Of a DNA stretch of 64,000 nucleotides, positions 17,801 through 25,261 are shown one piece after another (within the stretch, counting starts at the first letter, position 1; each line of letters opens with the position of its first letter). Location of the stretch: the NCBI GenBank assembly GCA_016789785.1, contig JAEUQE010000005.1, positions 34,508 to 98,507 of the forward strand, read 5' to 3'. The position numbers and the translations under genes were made by a program. The notes under the pieces were generated by a model that searched no databases, had not been told where the DNA came from, and saw nothing but the letters and a program-made list of their open reading frames with translations. Origin of the DNA: Bryobacterales bacterium (GTDB taxonomy: Bacteria > Acidobacteriota > Terriglobia > Bryobacterales > Bryobacteraceae).

Positions 17801-18103
17801 CCGGATGATCGTTTCGTCATCATGGGATCGGGCGACGAAATTGAACTGCGCTTCGAAGCGGGCCGCACAGATTTGCCAGACGGATGGACTCGAGACTTCC
17901 TGCTGCTGGTGGATGGGTGGGCCAAGGATAGCGATCCGAATACCGCCTACTCGCAGACCGTGGAGCCCTTGCCATTTCATGCGATGTCGCGGTACCCGTA
18001 TCCAACGAAAGAGCGCTATCCTGACAGCGCGGAACATCGCCGCTATCGCGAAGAGTACAACACACGGCCGGCTCTGCGGCTCCTGAGGTCACTCGCAAGA
18101 TGA
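14897..18103 (+). CDS. large exported TPR / FG-GAP / UnbV-like propeller protein
   Basis: The 1,068-residue protein opens with a signal peptide or anchor (LLTACLLGAAAATLLVS). About four TPRs follow over residues 40-215 (for example TWFNLGVQYKKAGEAELAI and VHYNLGALYKLVGRGADAI). A seven-bladed FG-GAP/VCBS-like region comes next, with degenerate calcium loops (DIDNDGFPEL, DWNHDGQFDL, DFNADGRVDL). An ASPIC/UnbV-like strand block follows (GSEVEVRSGKRYQKKIYAG; VRITWPNGLIQNE). The last 430 residues or so, from GSCPMIFTWNGRGFEF onward, are Trp- and Tyr-rich, contain DVLGVAPLG and FWDEVFLGVEEH, and I cannot assign them to a family. It probably sits in the periplasm or on the outer surface. The ATGA overlap with the next gene suggests the cytochrome is its partner. 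Confidence 0.82.
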   Translation: MRRKGVLLTACLLGAAAATLLVSQQKTSTQTRNTASKEELLWTHRNLGKAFYENPTTQIPAVEEFKKAFDLAPDSARERLNYGLALLRAGKTTEGMEELKRVQAQDPSLPHTWFNLGVQYKKAGEAELAIAQMEHMAKLVPDDAVVHYNLGALYKLVGRGADAIAQFVKASELGPHLAAPHFQLFNSYRVAGNRDEAQKRLARFQELKKAQEVSGISEDMEWSDYSEVYDPIDPSLSSGDVTDPAPVRFNPRTLQGTVGEGAGALALDFDADSRPDLLAWSASGGLLYRSAATFVPLDVLKPGRSFAAGDIDNDGFPELCMLTDKSAELIRNRKGAFEPAAKTLAAGRFVKALWVDYDHDYDLDLVLIGAKPVVLRNQGEAGMVEQANAIPFVSGTPADAVVLRVIADSKANDIVVTYRDRASVIYRDRLAGRYDVIPLAALPQGAGKLQVADWNHDGQFDLAYIAGGALGLLANRRWTWVPQATPAVPQYAFAIEDVSNHGVSEIIAGDAIYPLTGAPRKAAGLKGGGAMVAADFNADGRVDLAVIDKSLEVFENATQTRNRWFVAKLSGIKNRKLAEGSEVEVRSGKRYQKKIYAGYPLTFGLRGYEQLDMVRITWPNGLIQNEAKQPVGRMVDYKEAQRLSGSCPMIFTWNGRGFEFVTDVLGVAPLGASSGDGSYFATDHDEYVSIPGGMLRARDGFYDLRITEELSEVTYLDQLKLIAVDHPAKTEIYSNDKWKAPPFPGFRLFGTERRIYPERARDGLGHDVRAALLSRDKVYADRFARRMDNTAQAHALEIDFGKDAPNQGAFLVLNGWVDWADGSTFLKQAQEPGRALQPPYLQVRDPQGNWRTVIDDMGIPSGKTKTIAVDLSGRFLSSSREVRIVSNLCVFWDEVFLGVEEHKPDYRLIEMPLRIADLRFHGFSKAVIHPERKQPEHFHYSPASLTSAWNPTPGFYTRFGDVKTLLATPDDRFVIMGSGDEIELRFEAGRTDLPDGWTRDFLLLVDGWAKDSDPNTAYSQTVEPLPFHAMSRYPYPTKERYPDSAEHRRYREEYNTRPALRLLRSLAR

Positions 18104-20817
18104 AACCGAAATGGCTGATTTGGGCGGTCCTCGCGCTGATCGCCAACTCCGCATACATTTGGGCGCTACCTTCGCCAACCATCTTCTACATGGCGAATGT
18201 GCTGTTGCACCTGGGCCTTGGAATCGTGGTGTGTGTGTTGCTGCGAGCGAGGCCAGCGAACTGGCTGCTGCTGGCGTCTGCTGTTCCGGCTGTTTATCTG
18301 GTGGTGCAAGGCAACACCCGCGATCATGCTTATTGGCTCACGGCACATATCGTGCTTGCAATGGCGGCTGTATTCGCGCTGTTGTGGTGGTCGCACTCGC
18401 AATCGCGAACCGTGGCGCGGCAATTGGCACTTGCAACCGCTGTGCTCATCCTGCTTCCTGCCGGCGTGAAGATGTACCGTCGCGCAGTGCCGGACCGGGC
18501 GGATCGCATCACGAATCCTCTGGTGACGCCGGTCTCCATGGAGCAGGAAGGCGATGGACCGAAGAGCCCGTTCTGGCCATCGTCGGCGCGCACCACCACG
18601 GGCATGATTCCTTCGTCCTACTTCATGGACTCCGAGCAGTGCGGCACTTGCCACAAAGACATCTACGAGCAATGGAAGAGTTCCGTCCATCACTTCGCGA
18701 GCTTCAATAATCAGTTCTACCGGAAGTCCATTGAGTACATGCAGGAAGTGCAGGGCTCCACCAAGCCGAGCCGCTGGTGCGCATCCTGCCATGATCACGC
18801 AATCCTGTTCAACGGGAAATGGGAGAAGCCGATTAAGGACCAGATCGATACTCCGGAAGCCCACGCGGGCCTTGCCTGTACGTCATGCCACTCCATCATT
18901 CAGGTGCACGACACGATGGGCAACGCAGGCTTCACGCTGGAGTACAACTGGCTGCATGAGATCGCATCGAGCAAGAACAAGTATGTGCAGGCATTCGATA
19001 AGTTCCTCACCTATTTGAATCCCGAGCCGCACCGGCGCACGTTCCTGAAGCCCTTCCACCGGTTGGACGCGTCGGAGTTCTGCTCGTCCTGCCACAAAGT
19101 GCATCTCGATGTGCCAGTGAACAACTATCGTTGGATTCGCGGATTCAACGACTACGACAACTGGCAGGCGAGCGGCGTGTCGGGCCGTGGTGCGCGGTCG
19201 TTCTACTATCCGCCGTCGACATCGACATGCTCCACCTGCCACATGCCGCTGGTGAAGTCGAACGATCCGGGGAATCAGAACGGCATGGTTCATTCGCATC
19301 GCTTCCCCGGCGCGAATACGGCGGTGCCGTTTGTAAATGGTGATCGCGCGCAGTTGGATGAGACGAAGAAGTTTCTCCAATCGGGATTCCTTACTGTGGA
19401 CATTTTCGCCGCGAGCCCGCTTGAAGGAGCCAAAGATGTGAAGATGATGCGGCGCGCGGGCGAAGCTTCACAATCGGCGCTCTCGAGTTTCGCGGTTGGA
19501 GAGGAAGCCGAAACGGGCGGGCAGGTGTTCCTGCGCGAAGTCGGCAAGGTGGCCGCGCCGCTCGACCAGCCAGGCACGAAACTAGAGCCTGGCTCCACGG
19601 TACGAATGGATGTGGTGGTGCGCACGCGCAAGATCGGGCACTTCTTTCCAGGCGGCACGGTGGACGCCTTCGACGTATGGGTGGAACTGGAGGGCTTGGA
19701 CGCGGATGGCAAACACATCTTCTGGAGCGGGCGCGTGGAAGATAATGGCCGCGGCCCCGTGGAGAAAGGCGCGCACTTCTACCGTTCCTACCAACTCGAC
19801 GCCGAAGGAAATCACATCAACAAGCGCAATGCGTGGCAAACGCGCAGTGTGTTGTACGTCCGCCTGATTCCGCCGGGCGCGGCGGACACGGCTCACTATC
19901 TGGTGAAGATCCCTAAAGACGCCAAGGGACCGCTCACGTTCCGCGCGAAGGTGAACTATCGCAAGTTCATGCACTACTACACGCAGTTCGCCTACGCCGG
20001 CCAGCCTCAGCCCGGCCAGGCGGCGACGTTGTTCAGCGTGAATCACGACAGCCGGGACTATTCCTTCACCAAAACAAACATTCCTGCGAATGTTTCGGGC
20101 GGAATCAAGGACCGCATCCCGAATCTGCCTGTGGTGACGATCGCGAAGCATGAGATCAAGGTCGATCTCGGCAAGCCGGAATGGAAACAGACGACGAATC
20201 CGCAAGCCTACGAGCGATGGAATGACTGGGGAATCGGCATGCTGCTGCAAGGCGACCTGAAAGGCGCCGAATATGCGTTCCGCCGCGTGATTGACTCAAA
20301 GCCCGATTACGCCGATGGACCGCTGAACGTGGCTCGCGCTCTTATCCAGGAAGGCGAGACCGATGCGGCAAAACCGTTCGTTTCGAAGGCTCTCGAACTG
20401 AAGCCCGGCCTGGCACGCGGCCATTTCTTCCAGGCGCTCATCGACAAGGCCGATGGCAACTACGATTCCGCGCTCGACAATCTGCAAAAGGTGTTGGCGC
20501 AGCATCCCGAAGATCGCGTGGTGCAGAATCAGGCAGGCAGAGTGCTGTTCCTCAAGCGCGATTTCGCGGGCGCCGTGGCCGCGCTCGAACGTGTGTTGCG
20601 TGTTGATCCTGAAGATTTGCAGGCGCACTATAGCCTGATGCTCGCCTATCGGGGCATGGGCAACGCGGAAAAGGCGGAGCGTCACGCGAAGCTCTTTCAG
20701 CGTTTCAAGGCAGACGAATCCGCGCAGACCATCACCGCCAAGCCTCGCATGCTGAGCCCGGAAGACAACAACGAGAGGCAGATGATCCACGATCACGAAA
20801 GTGTGCCGCTGAAATGA
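18100..20817 (+). CDS. membrane-anchored pentaheme c-type cytochrome with C-terminal TPRs
   Basis: The 905-residue protein begins with four or five membrane segments (residues 1-130). A periplasmic domain follows with five CxxCH haem c motifs: CGTCH (181), CASCH (227), CTSCH (260), CSSCH (328) and CSTCH (377). This is the layout of cytochrome c554-like multihaem proteins. A beta-rich segment (residues about 470-640) includes RTRKIGHFFPGGTVDAFDVW. Four to five TPRs occupy residues 705-880 (for example MLLQGDLKGAEYAFRRVI and GNYDSALDNLQKVLAQHPED). It should carry electrons across or along the inner-membrane/periplasm face, with TPRs docking a partner. It is joined to both flanking propeller genes by 4-base overlaps. 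The electron donor and acceptor are unknown. Confidence 0.85.
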   Translation: MKPKWLIWAVLALIANSAYIWALPSPTIFYMANVLLHLGLGIVVCVLLRARPANWLLLASAVPAVYLVVQGNTRDHAYWLTAHIVLAMAAVFALLWWSHSQSRTVARQLALATAVLILLPAGVKMYRRAVPDRADRITNPLVTPVSMEQEGDGPKSPFWPSSARTTTGMIPSSYFMDSEQCGTCHKDIYEQWKSSVHHFASFNNQFYRKSIEYMQEVQGSTKPSRWCASCHDHAILFNGKWEKPIKDQIDTPEAHAGLACTSCHSIIQVHDTMGNAGFTLEYNWLHEIASSKNKYVQAFDKFLTYLNPEPHRRTFLKPFHRLDASEFCSSCHKVHLDVPVNNYRWIRGFNDYDNWQASGVSGRGARSFYYPPSTSTCSTCHMPLVKSNDPGNQNGMVHSHRFPGANTAVPFVNGDRAQLDETKKFLQSGFLTVDIFAASPLEGAKDVKMMRRAGEASQSALSSFAVGEEAETGGQVFLREVGKVAAPLDQPGTKLEPGSTVRMDVVVRTRKIGHFFPGGTVDAFDVWVELEGLDADGKHIFWSGRVEDNGRGPVEKGAHFYRSYQLDAEGNHINKRNAWQTRSVLYVRLIPPGAADTAHYLVKIPKDAKGPLTFRAKVNYRKFMHYYTQFAYAGQPQPGQAATLFSVNHDSRDYSFTKTNIPANVSGGIKDRIPNLPVVTIAKHEIKVDLGKPEWKQTTNPQAYERWNDWGIGMLLQGDLKGAEYAFRRVIDSKPDYADGPLNVARALIQEGETDAAKPFVSKALELKPGLARGHFFQALIDKADGNYDSALDNLQKVLAQHPEDRVVQNQAGRVLFLKRDFAGAVAALERVLRVDPEDLQAHYSLMLAYRGMGNAEKAERHAKLFQRFKADESAQTITAKPRMLSPEDNNERQMIHDHESVPLK

Positions 20818-22433
20818 AACTGATCTGCTCGTTCGTGCTCGGAGCCGCCATGCTTGCGGGACAGGTGAGGTTCACCAATGTCACGGAGACCGCGGGAATC
20901 CGCTTCACTCACAACAACGGCAACTCGGGCAAAAAGTGGCTGCCGGAGACGCTCGGCTCGGGCTGCGCGTTTCTCGATGTGGATGGGGATGGATGGCTCG
21001 ACGTTCTGCTGATCAACAGCAAGCCGTGGACACCGCGAGGAGCGAACGTCACGCACAAGCTGTATCGCAACAATCGCAACGGCACGTTCACGGATGCGAC
21101 TGCGGGCAGCGGTCTCGACGTCGAGATGTATGGCATGGGCGTGGCTGTCGGCGACTATGACAACGATGGCCGCGACGATGTCTACATCACAGCGCTCGAA
21201 GGCGACCGGTTGTTCCACAACGAAGGCGGCAGATTTCGAGACGTAACCGCAGCATCGGGGATTCGCAACGCGAACTTCGGAACCAGCGCGGCCTGGCTCG
21301 ACTATGATCGCGATGGCAAACTCGACCTCTTCGTCGCGAACTACGTGCAGTGGAGCCAGAAGGGCGACCTGTTCTGCTCGCTCGATGGCGCGGTGAAGTC
21401 GTACTGCACTCCGGAATCGTACAAGGGCACCGCGTCGAAATTGTTCCGCAATCTGGGTGGAGGCAAGTTCGAAGATGCGAGCGCCAAGGCAGGTGTCGCG
21501 GATCCGAAGTCGAAGTCACTGGGCGTCGCCGTACTCGACTTCGACAACGACGGATGGGTGGATCTGTTCGTCGCCAACGATACACAGCCCAACAAGCTGT
21601 ACCGGAACAATCGCAATGGCACCTTCACGGAGACCGGCCTGACCGCCGGCATCGCATTCGGTGAAGACGGCGTGGCACGTGGCGCCATGGGCACGGATGC
21701 AGCGGACTACGATGGATCGGGTCGCGCACACCTTCTGGTCGGCAACTTCTCGAATCAGATGCTCGGGCTCTATCACAACGAGGGCAACGGTCTGTTTGTG
21801 GATGAAGCGCCGCGGTCCACGGTTGGCCGCGCGAGCCTGCTCAGTCTGACGTTTGGCGCCTTCTTTTTTGATTTTGATCTCGACGGTCGCATCGACATCT
21901 TTTGCGCGAACGGTCATCTGGATGAAGAGATCGAACGGGTGCAGCCAAAGGTGAAGTTCCGGCAGTCTCCACTGCTGTTTCATAATGCGGGGAAAGGGAA
22001 GTTCGAGGACGCGACACAGGCCGCGGGACCTGACTTCACCAAGCCGCAAGTGGCTCGCGGCGCCGCCTATGGCGACTTTGATCGCGATGGTGATCCGGAT
22101 GTGCTGCTGACCAACAACAATGGTCCCGCGGTGCTGCTTCGAAATGACGGTGGCAGCCGCAACCAGTGGCTGCGCGTGAAGTTGAAAGGCAGTCGTTCAA
22201 ACCGCAACGGGATCGGCGCGGTGGTTCGAGTGATGACTCCTTCGGGCACGCAATGGCGCATGGTGCACAGCGGGTCCAGCTACTGCTCGTCGAGCGATCT
22301 CGCGCTGACGTTCGGCCTTGGCCAGGACGCGCGCGTGAGTGCCGTTGAGGTGCGCTGGCCAAGCGGCGCGGTGCAGAGAATCGACAATCCTCAAGCGCGT
22401 CAGATTCTCGAAGTGATCGAACCGGAGCGCTGA
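20814..22433 (+). CDS. CRTAC1/ASPIC-UnbV family exported propeller protein
   Basis: This 539-residue protein has a signal peptide (MKLICSFVLGAAMLAGQ). At least six FG-GAP repeats with calcium-binding DxDxDGxxD loops follow: DVDGDGWLDVLL, DYDNDGRDDVYI, DYDRDGKLDLFV, DFDNDGWVDLFV, DFDLDGRIDIFC and DFDRDGDPDVLL. The C-terminus is an ASPIC/UnbV domain (WLRVKLKGSRSNRNGIGAVV; VEVRWPSGAVQRIDN). CRTAC1-like proteins are abundant in Acidobacteria and Planctomycetes. They are thought to be extracellular calcium-stabilised propellers involved in binding or adhesion; none is firmly characterised in this group. It is the last gene of the operon, overlapping the cytochrome by ATGA and converging on the VWFA-protein gene 12 bases away. 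Confidence 0.93.
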   Translation: MKLICSFVLGAAMLAGQVRFTNVTETAGIRFTHNNGNSGKKWLPETLGSGCAFLDVDGDGWLDVLLINSKPWTPRGANVTHKLYRNNRNGTFTDATAGSGLDVEMYGMGVAVGDYDNDGRDDVYITALEGDRLFHNEGGRFRDVTAASGIRNANFGTSAAWLDYDRDGKLDLFVANYVQWSQKGDLFCSLDGAVKSYCTPESYKGTASKLFRNLGGGKFEDASAKAGVADPKSKSLGVAVLDFDNDGWVDLFVANDTQPNKLYRNNRNGTFTETGLTAGIAFGEDGVARGAMGTDAADYDGSGRAHLLVGNFSNQMLGLYHNEGNGLFVDEAPRSTVGRASLLSLTFGAFFFDFDLDGRIDIFCANGHLDEEIERVQPKVKFRQSPLLFHNAGKGKFEDATQAAGPDFTKPQVARGAAYGDFDRDGDPDVLLTNNNGPAVLLRNDGGSRNQWLRVKLKGSRSNRNGIGAVVRVMTPSGTQWRMVHSGSSYCSSSDLALTFGLGQDARVSAVEVRWPSGAVQRIDNPQARQILEVIEPER

Positions 22434-22445
22434 TCCGGGATGCGG

Positions 22446-23432
22446 CTATTGTGCGGTCGCGTAGTAGCCTTTGCGCGCCTGCACCTTCAGATCCTTGTTC
22501 TTCGCACGGATCTCCAGCTTGCGAAATCCGCCGTCTTTCGCGGGATTCGACGATGAGTAGGCCAGCGCGTACTGGCTGCGCAATTCCTTCTGCAGTTCAT
22601 CGAAGATCATCTCCAGCGTGTATTTGCGATCCACGCGGTAGACGCGGCCCCCGGTTTCTTCCGACATCTTCCGCAGGTCGCCATCACCCGGATTGCCGAA
22701 GCCACCATAGGCTCGCCAGTCAATGTACTGCACGCTGTAGATAATGGTGTCGGACTTGTGAGCCATCTCGAGGGCTTCCCGCAGTTTCACCCGGCTGCCC
22801 ATGTCGACGCCGTCCGTGATCAGCACGATCGCTTTGCGGCCCACTTCTTTCTTGAGCTTCTCATCGGCGGCCAGATACACCGCGTCGAACATGATGGTGC
22901 CGCGAGGCTGGCCGATAGTCGGCACAGGACCCGGATGCACACCACCCACCGCCGCATCCACCCGCAACTGGCTCAGCCCTTCCGAGAGTAACTTCGCGGA
23001 GTTCGTATAGTCCTGCAACAACTCCGCCTCGCTGCCGAACGCGATGAGGAACGCCATGTCCTTCGGCCTGAGAACCTGGCGAAAGAACTGCAATGCCGCG
23101 CGGCGCTCGACCTCAATCAGACTCTCCTGCGAGCGGCTGACATCGATTAGCAGACCGATCGTCAACGGTAGATCCGACTCGCGCGTGAGCAAGCCGATCT
23201 TCTGCTCCTTGCCGTCCTCGAAAACCTGAAAGTCGTCTTTGGTGAGATTGGGAACGTAGGCGCCCTTCTTGTCGCGCACGGAGAAGAGCACGTTGACGAG
23301 ATCGACGTCCACTTTGATGGTCGGGATGTCCGCTTCCATGGGCGGCTGATCCTTTTTCTGCTGCTGGGCGGAGGCAAGAATCAGGCAGAGGAACGGCGCC
23401 GCCGCCAGAAGGAACTTCGATCTCGTACTCAT
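22446..23432 (-). CDS. VWFA-related acidobacterial domain protein (exported)
   Basis: The 328-residue protein has a signal peptide (FLLAAAPFLCLILASAQ). An N-terminal strand-rich segment typical of the acidobacterial VWFA-related family follows: VDVDLVNVLFSVRDKKGAYV, LTKDDFQVFEDGKEQ. Then comes a von Willebrand A domain with the metal-site motif DVSRSQ and VLITDGVDMGS. It ends SQYALAYSSSNPAKDGGFRK, also family-typical. These proteins are exported and probably bind partners via the Mg2+ site; their role is unknown. ATG 23432 is preferred over an adjacent GTG. TATCAT ends 6 bases upstream, suggesting a leaderless message. It has no partner gene on its strand; the next minus-strand gene upstream is the 23524-25095 secreted protein. 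Confidence 0.92.
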   Translation of the reverse strand: MSTRSKFLLAAAPFLCLILASAQQQKKDQPPMEADIPTIKVDVDLVNVLFSVRDKKGAYVPNLTKDDFQVFEDGKEQKIGLLTRESDLPLTIGLLIDVSRSQESLIEVERRAALQFFRQVLRPKDMAFLIAFGSEAELLQDYTNSAKLLSEGLSQLRVDAAVGGVHPGPVPTIGQPRGTIMFDAVYLAADEKLKKEVGRKAIVLITDGVDMGSRVKLREALEMAHKSDTIIYSVQYIDWRAYGGFGNPGDGDLRKMSEETGGRVYRVDRKYTLEMIFDELQKELRSQYALAYSSSNPAKDGGFRKLEIRAKNKDLKVQARKGYYATAQ

Positions 23433-23438
23433 CACGTA

Positions 23439-23444
23439 ATGATA
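23439..23444 (-). promoter_or_regulatory. putative -10 element (TATCAT) for the VWFA gene
   Basis: TATCAT on the minus strand ends 6 bases before the ATG at 23432. It lies between that gene and the tandem repeat at 23478-23536. Confidence 0.4.
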
Positions 23445-23477
23445 GATGCACGCAAGGCCGCGCGCGTTTTGCCCTTT

Positions 23478-23536
23478 ATTCGAACTTGCCCCTATTCGAA
23501 CTTGCCCCTATTCGAACTTGCCCCTATTCGAACTTG
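23478..23536. repeat. tandem 16-base repeat, 3.7 copies, at a gene end
   Basis: The unit ATTCGAACTTGCCCCT occurs three times in full (23478-23493, 23494-23509, 23510-23525) and once in part (23526-23536). On the minus strand each unit contains AAGTTCGAATAG, which is the last three codons plus stop of the 23524-25095 gene, so the gene end was copied repeatedly. There are no spacers, so it is not a CRISPR array. Confidence 0.85.
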
Positions 23537-25095
23537 AAAGTGTTGGCCAGCAATTCCTGGAAGTAGTAGTAGCCAGCGTCCAGCCCTTCCGCCGTGAACT
23601 TGGACTTGACGAGCGACGGTGCGCGGACCACCCAGATCGCGCCGCCGAAGGCGCCATCGTCATTGGAGTTGAAGAAGTCGAGCTTCGGCAGCGATGCAAG
23701 AATCTGCGCGGGCACGGTGAACTCGCTTGCGGAACCTTTCGCAGCACAGATGAACATTGCGCCGCCCAAGCTGTTGGGCGATCCACCACCGTAGATGAGC
23801 ACATCATCATCGGCCTGGGCGCCGGACCACTTGATCACGAGGTCCCGATCGCGCGGGACAAGTTCGGGAACTTCCGCCTGGTTCGTCCATTGGAAGGGCT
23901 CGCTGAGCACGAACTTCGAAGTCAGCGGCCCCACATCGGCGCCCCCGCGGCCGTTGGACAGCATGTACTCGCCGGCTTCGAAAAACGGGTTGCGCTCATC
24001 GCCGAGGGCTAGCGAATAGAACCCGTTCCGGTTCGGACTGAGCGAGATCGTGCGTTTCGGAGTAGCGAACGTAAGCACGCCTCCGGCGATGGGGTCGGGG
24101 TCGATCGGGTCGATCGGCAACGTGGTTTCCTGCGTGTAGACAACAGTGCAGTATCCAGGTGAAGGCGCGGCGAGCGGCCCCCACGAGCGGAGGACTTCCC
24201 GCTGCGTCAACTGCACGAAGCTCCCGTTGATCGCATCCTCAATGAACTCGCCGGACCGAAAGCGATTCGGCGTGATGGTGCCGATGCGCATCGGTCCCCC
24301 TTCGCGCACGCGGGCAAACGCACTGTCGGGAATGCCGAAATCGTCGCCGCACCTGCCATCCGAACTCTCCACGGCAATGGTGCCGTAATTGCTGATCAGC
24401 CCAGCCACGCGCACGGCAACAGGCACATAACATCCGGAGAGCCCCTCGGGCAGATCGAAGATGATCTCATCCAGGCCATTGGTGAACCGGTCCACCACTC
24501 GGGGTGCGACGGTCTTTCCGCCGATCACAACCTCTACGGCAGGTTCCTCCAGGCCCACACCGGTGCCGATCAGCGAGATTCGCGCGCCGGCGGGCGCAGG
24601 GCTTAGAATATGGTTCTCAAAGTCGCGTCCACCTGCAATGTTGAGAGCATCGGCGGGCCCGTTGCCAATGCTGTTGAGCGTGTAGAGACCAAAGGAATTC
24701 TTCGCTACGGTGATGGGAACGGTTCGCGCGGAAGTACGGCCGTTGAAGGTCACGCTGACGGTTCCTTCGCCGAGCGGCGTATCGCGAGGAAGGAATGCGA
24801 TCAACTCACGCGCGGATGCAAACAGCAGCAGCGCATCCACCGATGTGGCGCCGATCTGCACGCGGACCGACGTTCCACCCAGTTCCCTCGCACCCTGGCG
24901 CGAGGTCGCTTCGGGTGACGGGCCAAGCCCGGTGCCAAACAAATAGAAACGTCCGCCGGGCGCAATGGCCGAGTTCGGCAGCGACGCAGGCGCGCTCGAT
25001 GCATCGTGCAACGCAGCGGTATTGATCACGGGCTGCGCGGACAGGTTGCCTTCCGGGAGCAGCAGGCTCACGGCAAGCACAAGAACGAGACGCAT
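23524..25095 (-). CDS. secreted Solibacter-type surface protein (IPT/TIG-like domains)
   Basis: The 523-residue protein has a signal peptide (RLVLVLAVSLLLPEGNLSA). Two Ig-like stretches follow that resemble the TIGR03437-type Solibacter surface domain: NSAIAPGGRFYLFGTGLGPS, LGGTSVRVQIGATSVDALLL and AGARISLIGTGVGLEEPAVE. The C-terminal half contains DPIDPDPIAGGVLTFATP and YYYFQELLANTFKFE and is unassigned. Such proteins are secreted and of unknown role, probably surface binding. AAGGAG lies 8 bases before the ATG, one of the clearer Shine-Dalgarno sites in the window. The last codons and stop are part of the tandem repeat at 23478-23536. Confidence 0.78.
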   Translation of the reverse strand: MRLVLVLAVSLLLPEGNLSAQPVINTAALHDASSAPASLPNSAIAPGGRFYLFGTGLGPSPEATSRQGARELGGTSVRVQIGATSVDALLLFASARELIAFLPRDTPLGEGTVSVTFNGRTSARTVPITVAKNSFGLYTLNSIGNGPADALNIAGGRDFENHILSPAPAGARISLIGTGVGLEEPAVEVVIGGKTVAPRVVDRFTNGLDEIIFDLPEGLSGCYVPVAVRVAGLISNYGTIAVESSDGRCGDDFGIPDSAFARVREGGPMRIGTITPNRFRSGEFIEDAINGSFVQLTQREVLRSWGPLAAPSPGYCTVVYTQETTLPIDPIDPDPIAGGVLTFATPKRTISLSPNRNGFYSLALGDERNPFFEAGEYMLSNGRGGADVGPLTSKFVLSEPFQWTNQAEVPELVPRDRDLVIKWSGAQADDDVLIYGGGSPNSLGGAMFICAAKGSASEFTVPAQILASLPKLDFFNSNDDGAFGGAIWVVRAPSLVKSKFTAEGLDAGYYYFQELLANTFKFE

Positions 25096-25244
25096 AAGTA
25101 GGGCTCCTTAGGCTGCTGTTTGGACGCGGGCCAACACGGTCAGGTTACGGCTGGAGGTTCTCTTCCTGACCTTAGTGTACGTCCGCCCCGGAATGCGCGT
25201 TGCGGAAACGCGCCGCACGGAAACGGCCTGTCCCCCAACCCTGT

Positions 25245-25250
25245 TACAAT
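25245..25250 (+). promoter_or_regulatory. putative -10 element (TACAAT) for lutABC
   Basis: TACAAT ends 11 bases before the lutA ATG at 25262, with no Shine-Dalgarno sequence in between, suggesting a very short or absent leader. Confidence 0.48.
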
Positions 25251-25261
25251 CCTCGTTTTAC

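Noticed and set aside
23478..23536. possible CRISPR array
   Set aside because: Units of 16 bases follow each other without spacers and match the end of the adjacent gene, so it is a slippage tract.
23446..24012. 188-residue plus-strand frame beginning in the tandem repeat
   Set aside because: Antisense to the secreted Solibacter-type gene and starting within repeat copies; no motif supports it.
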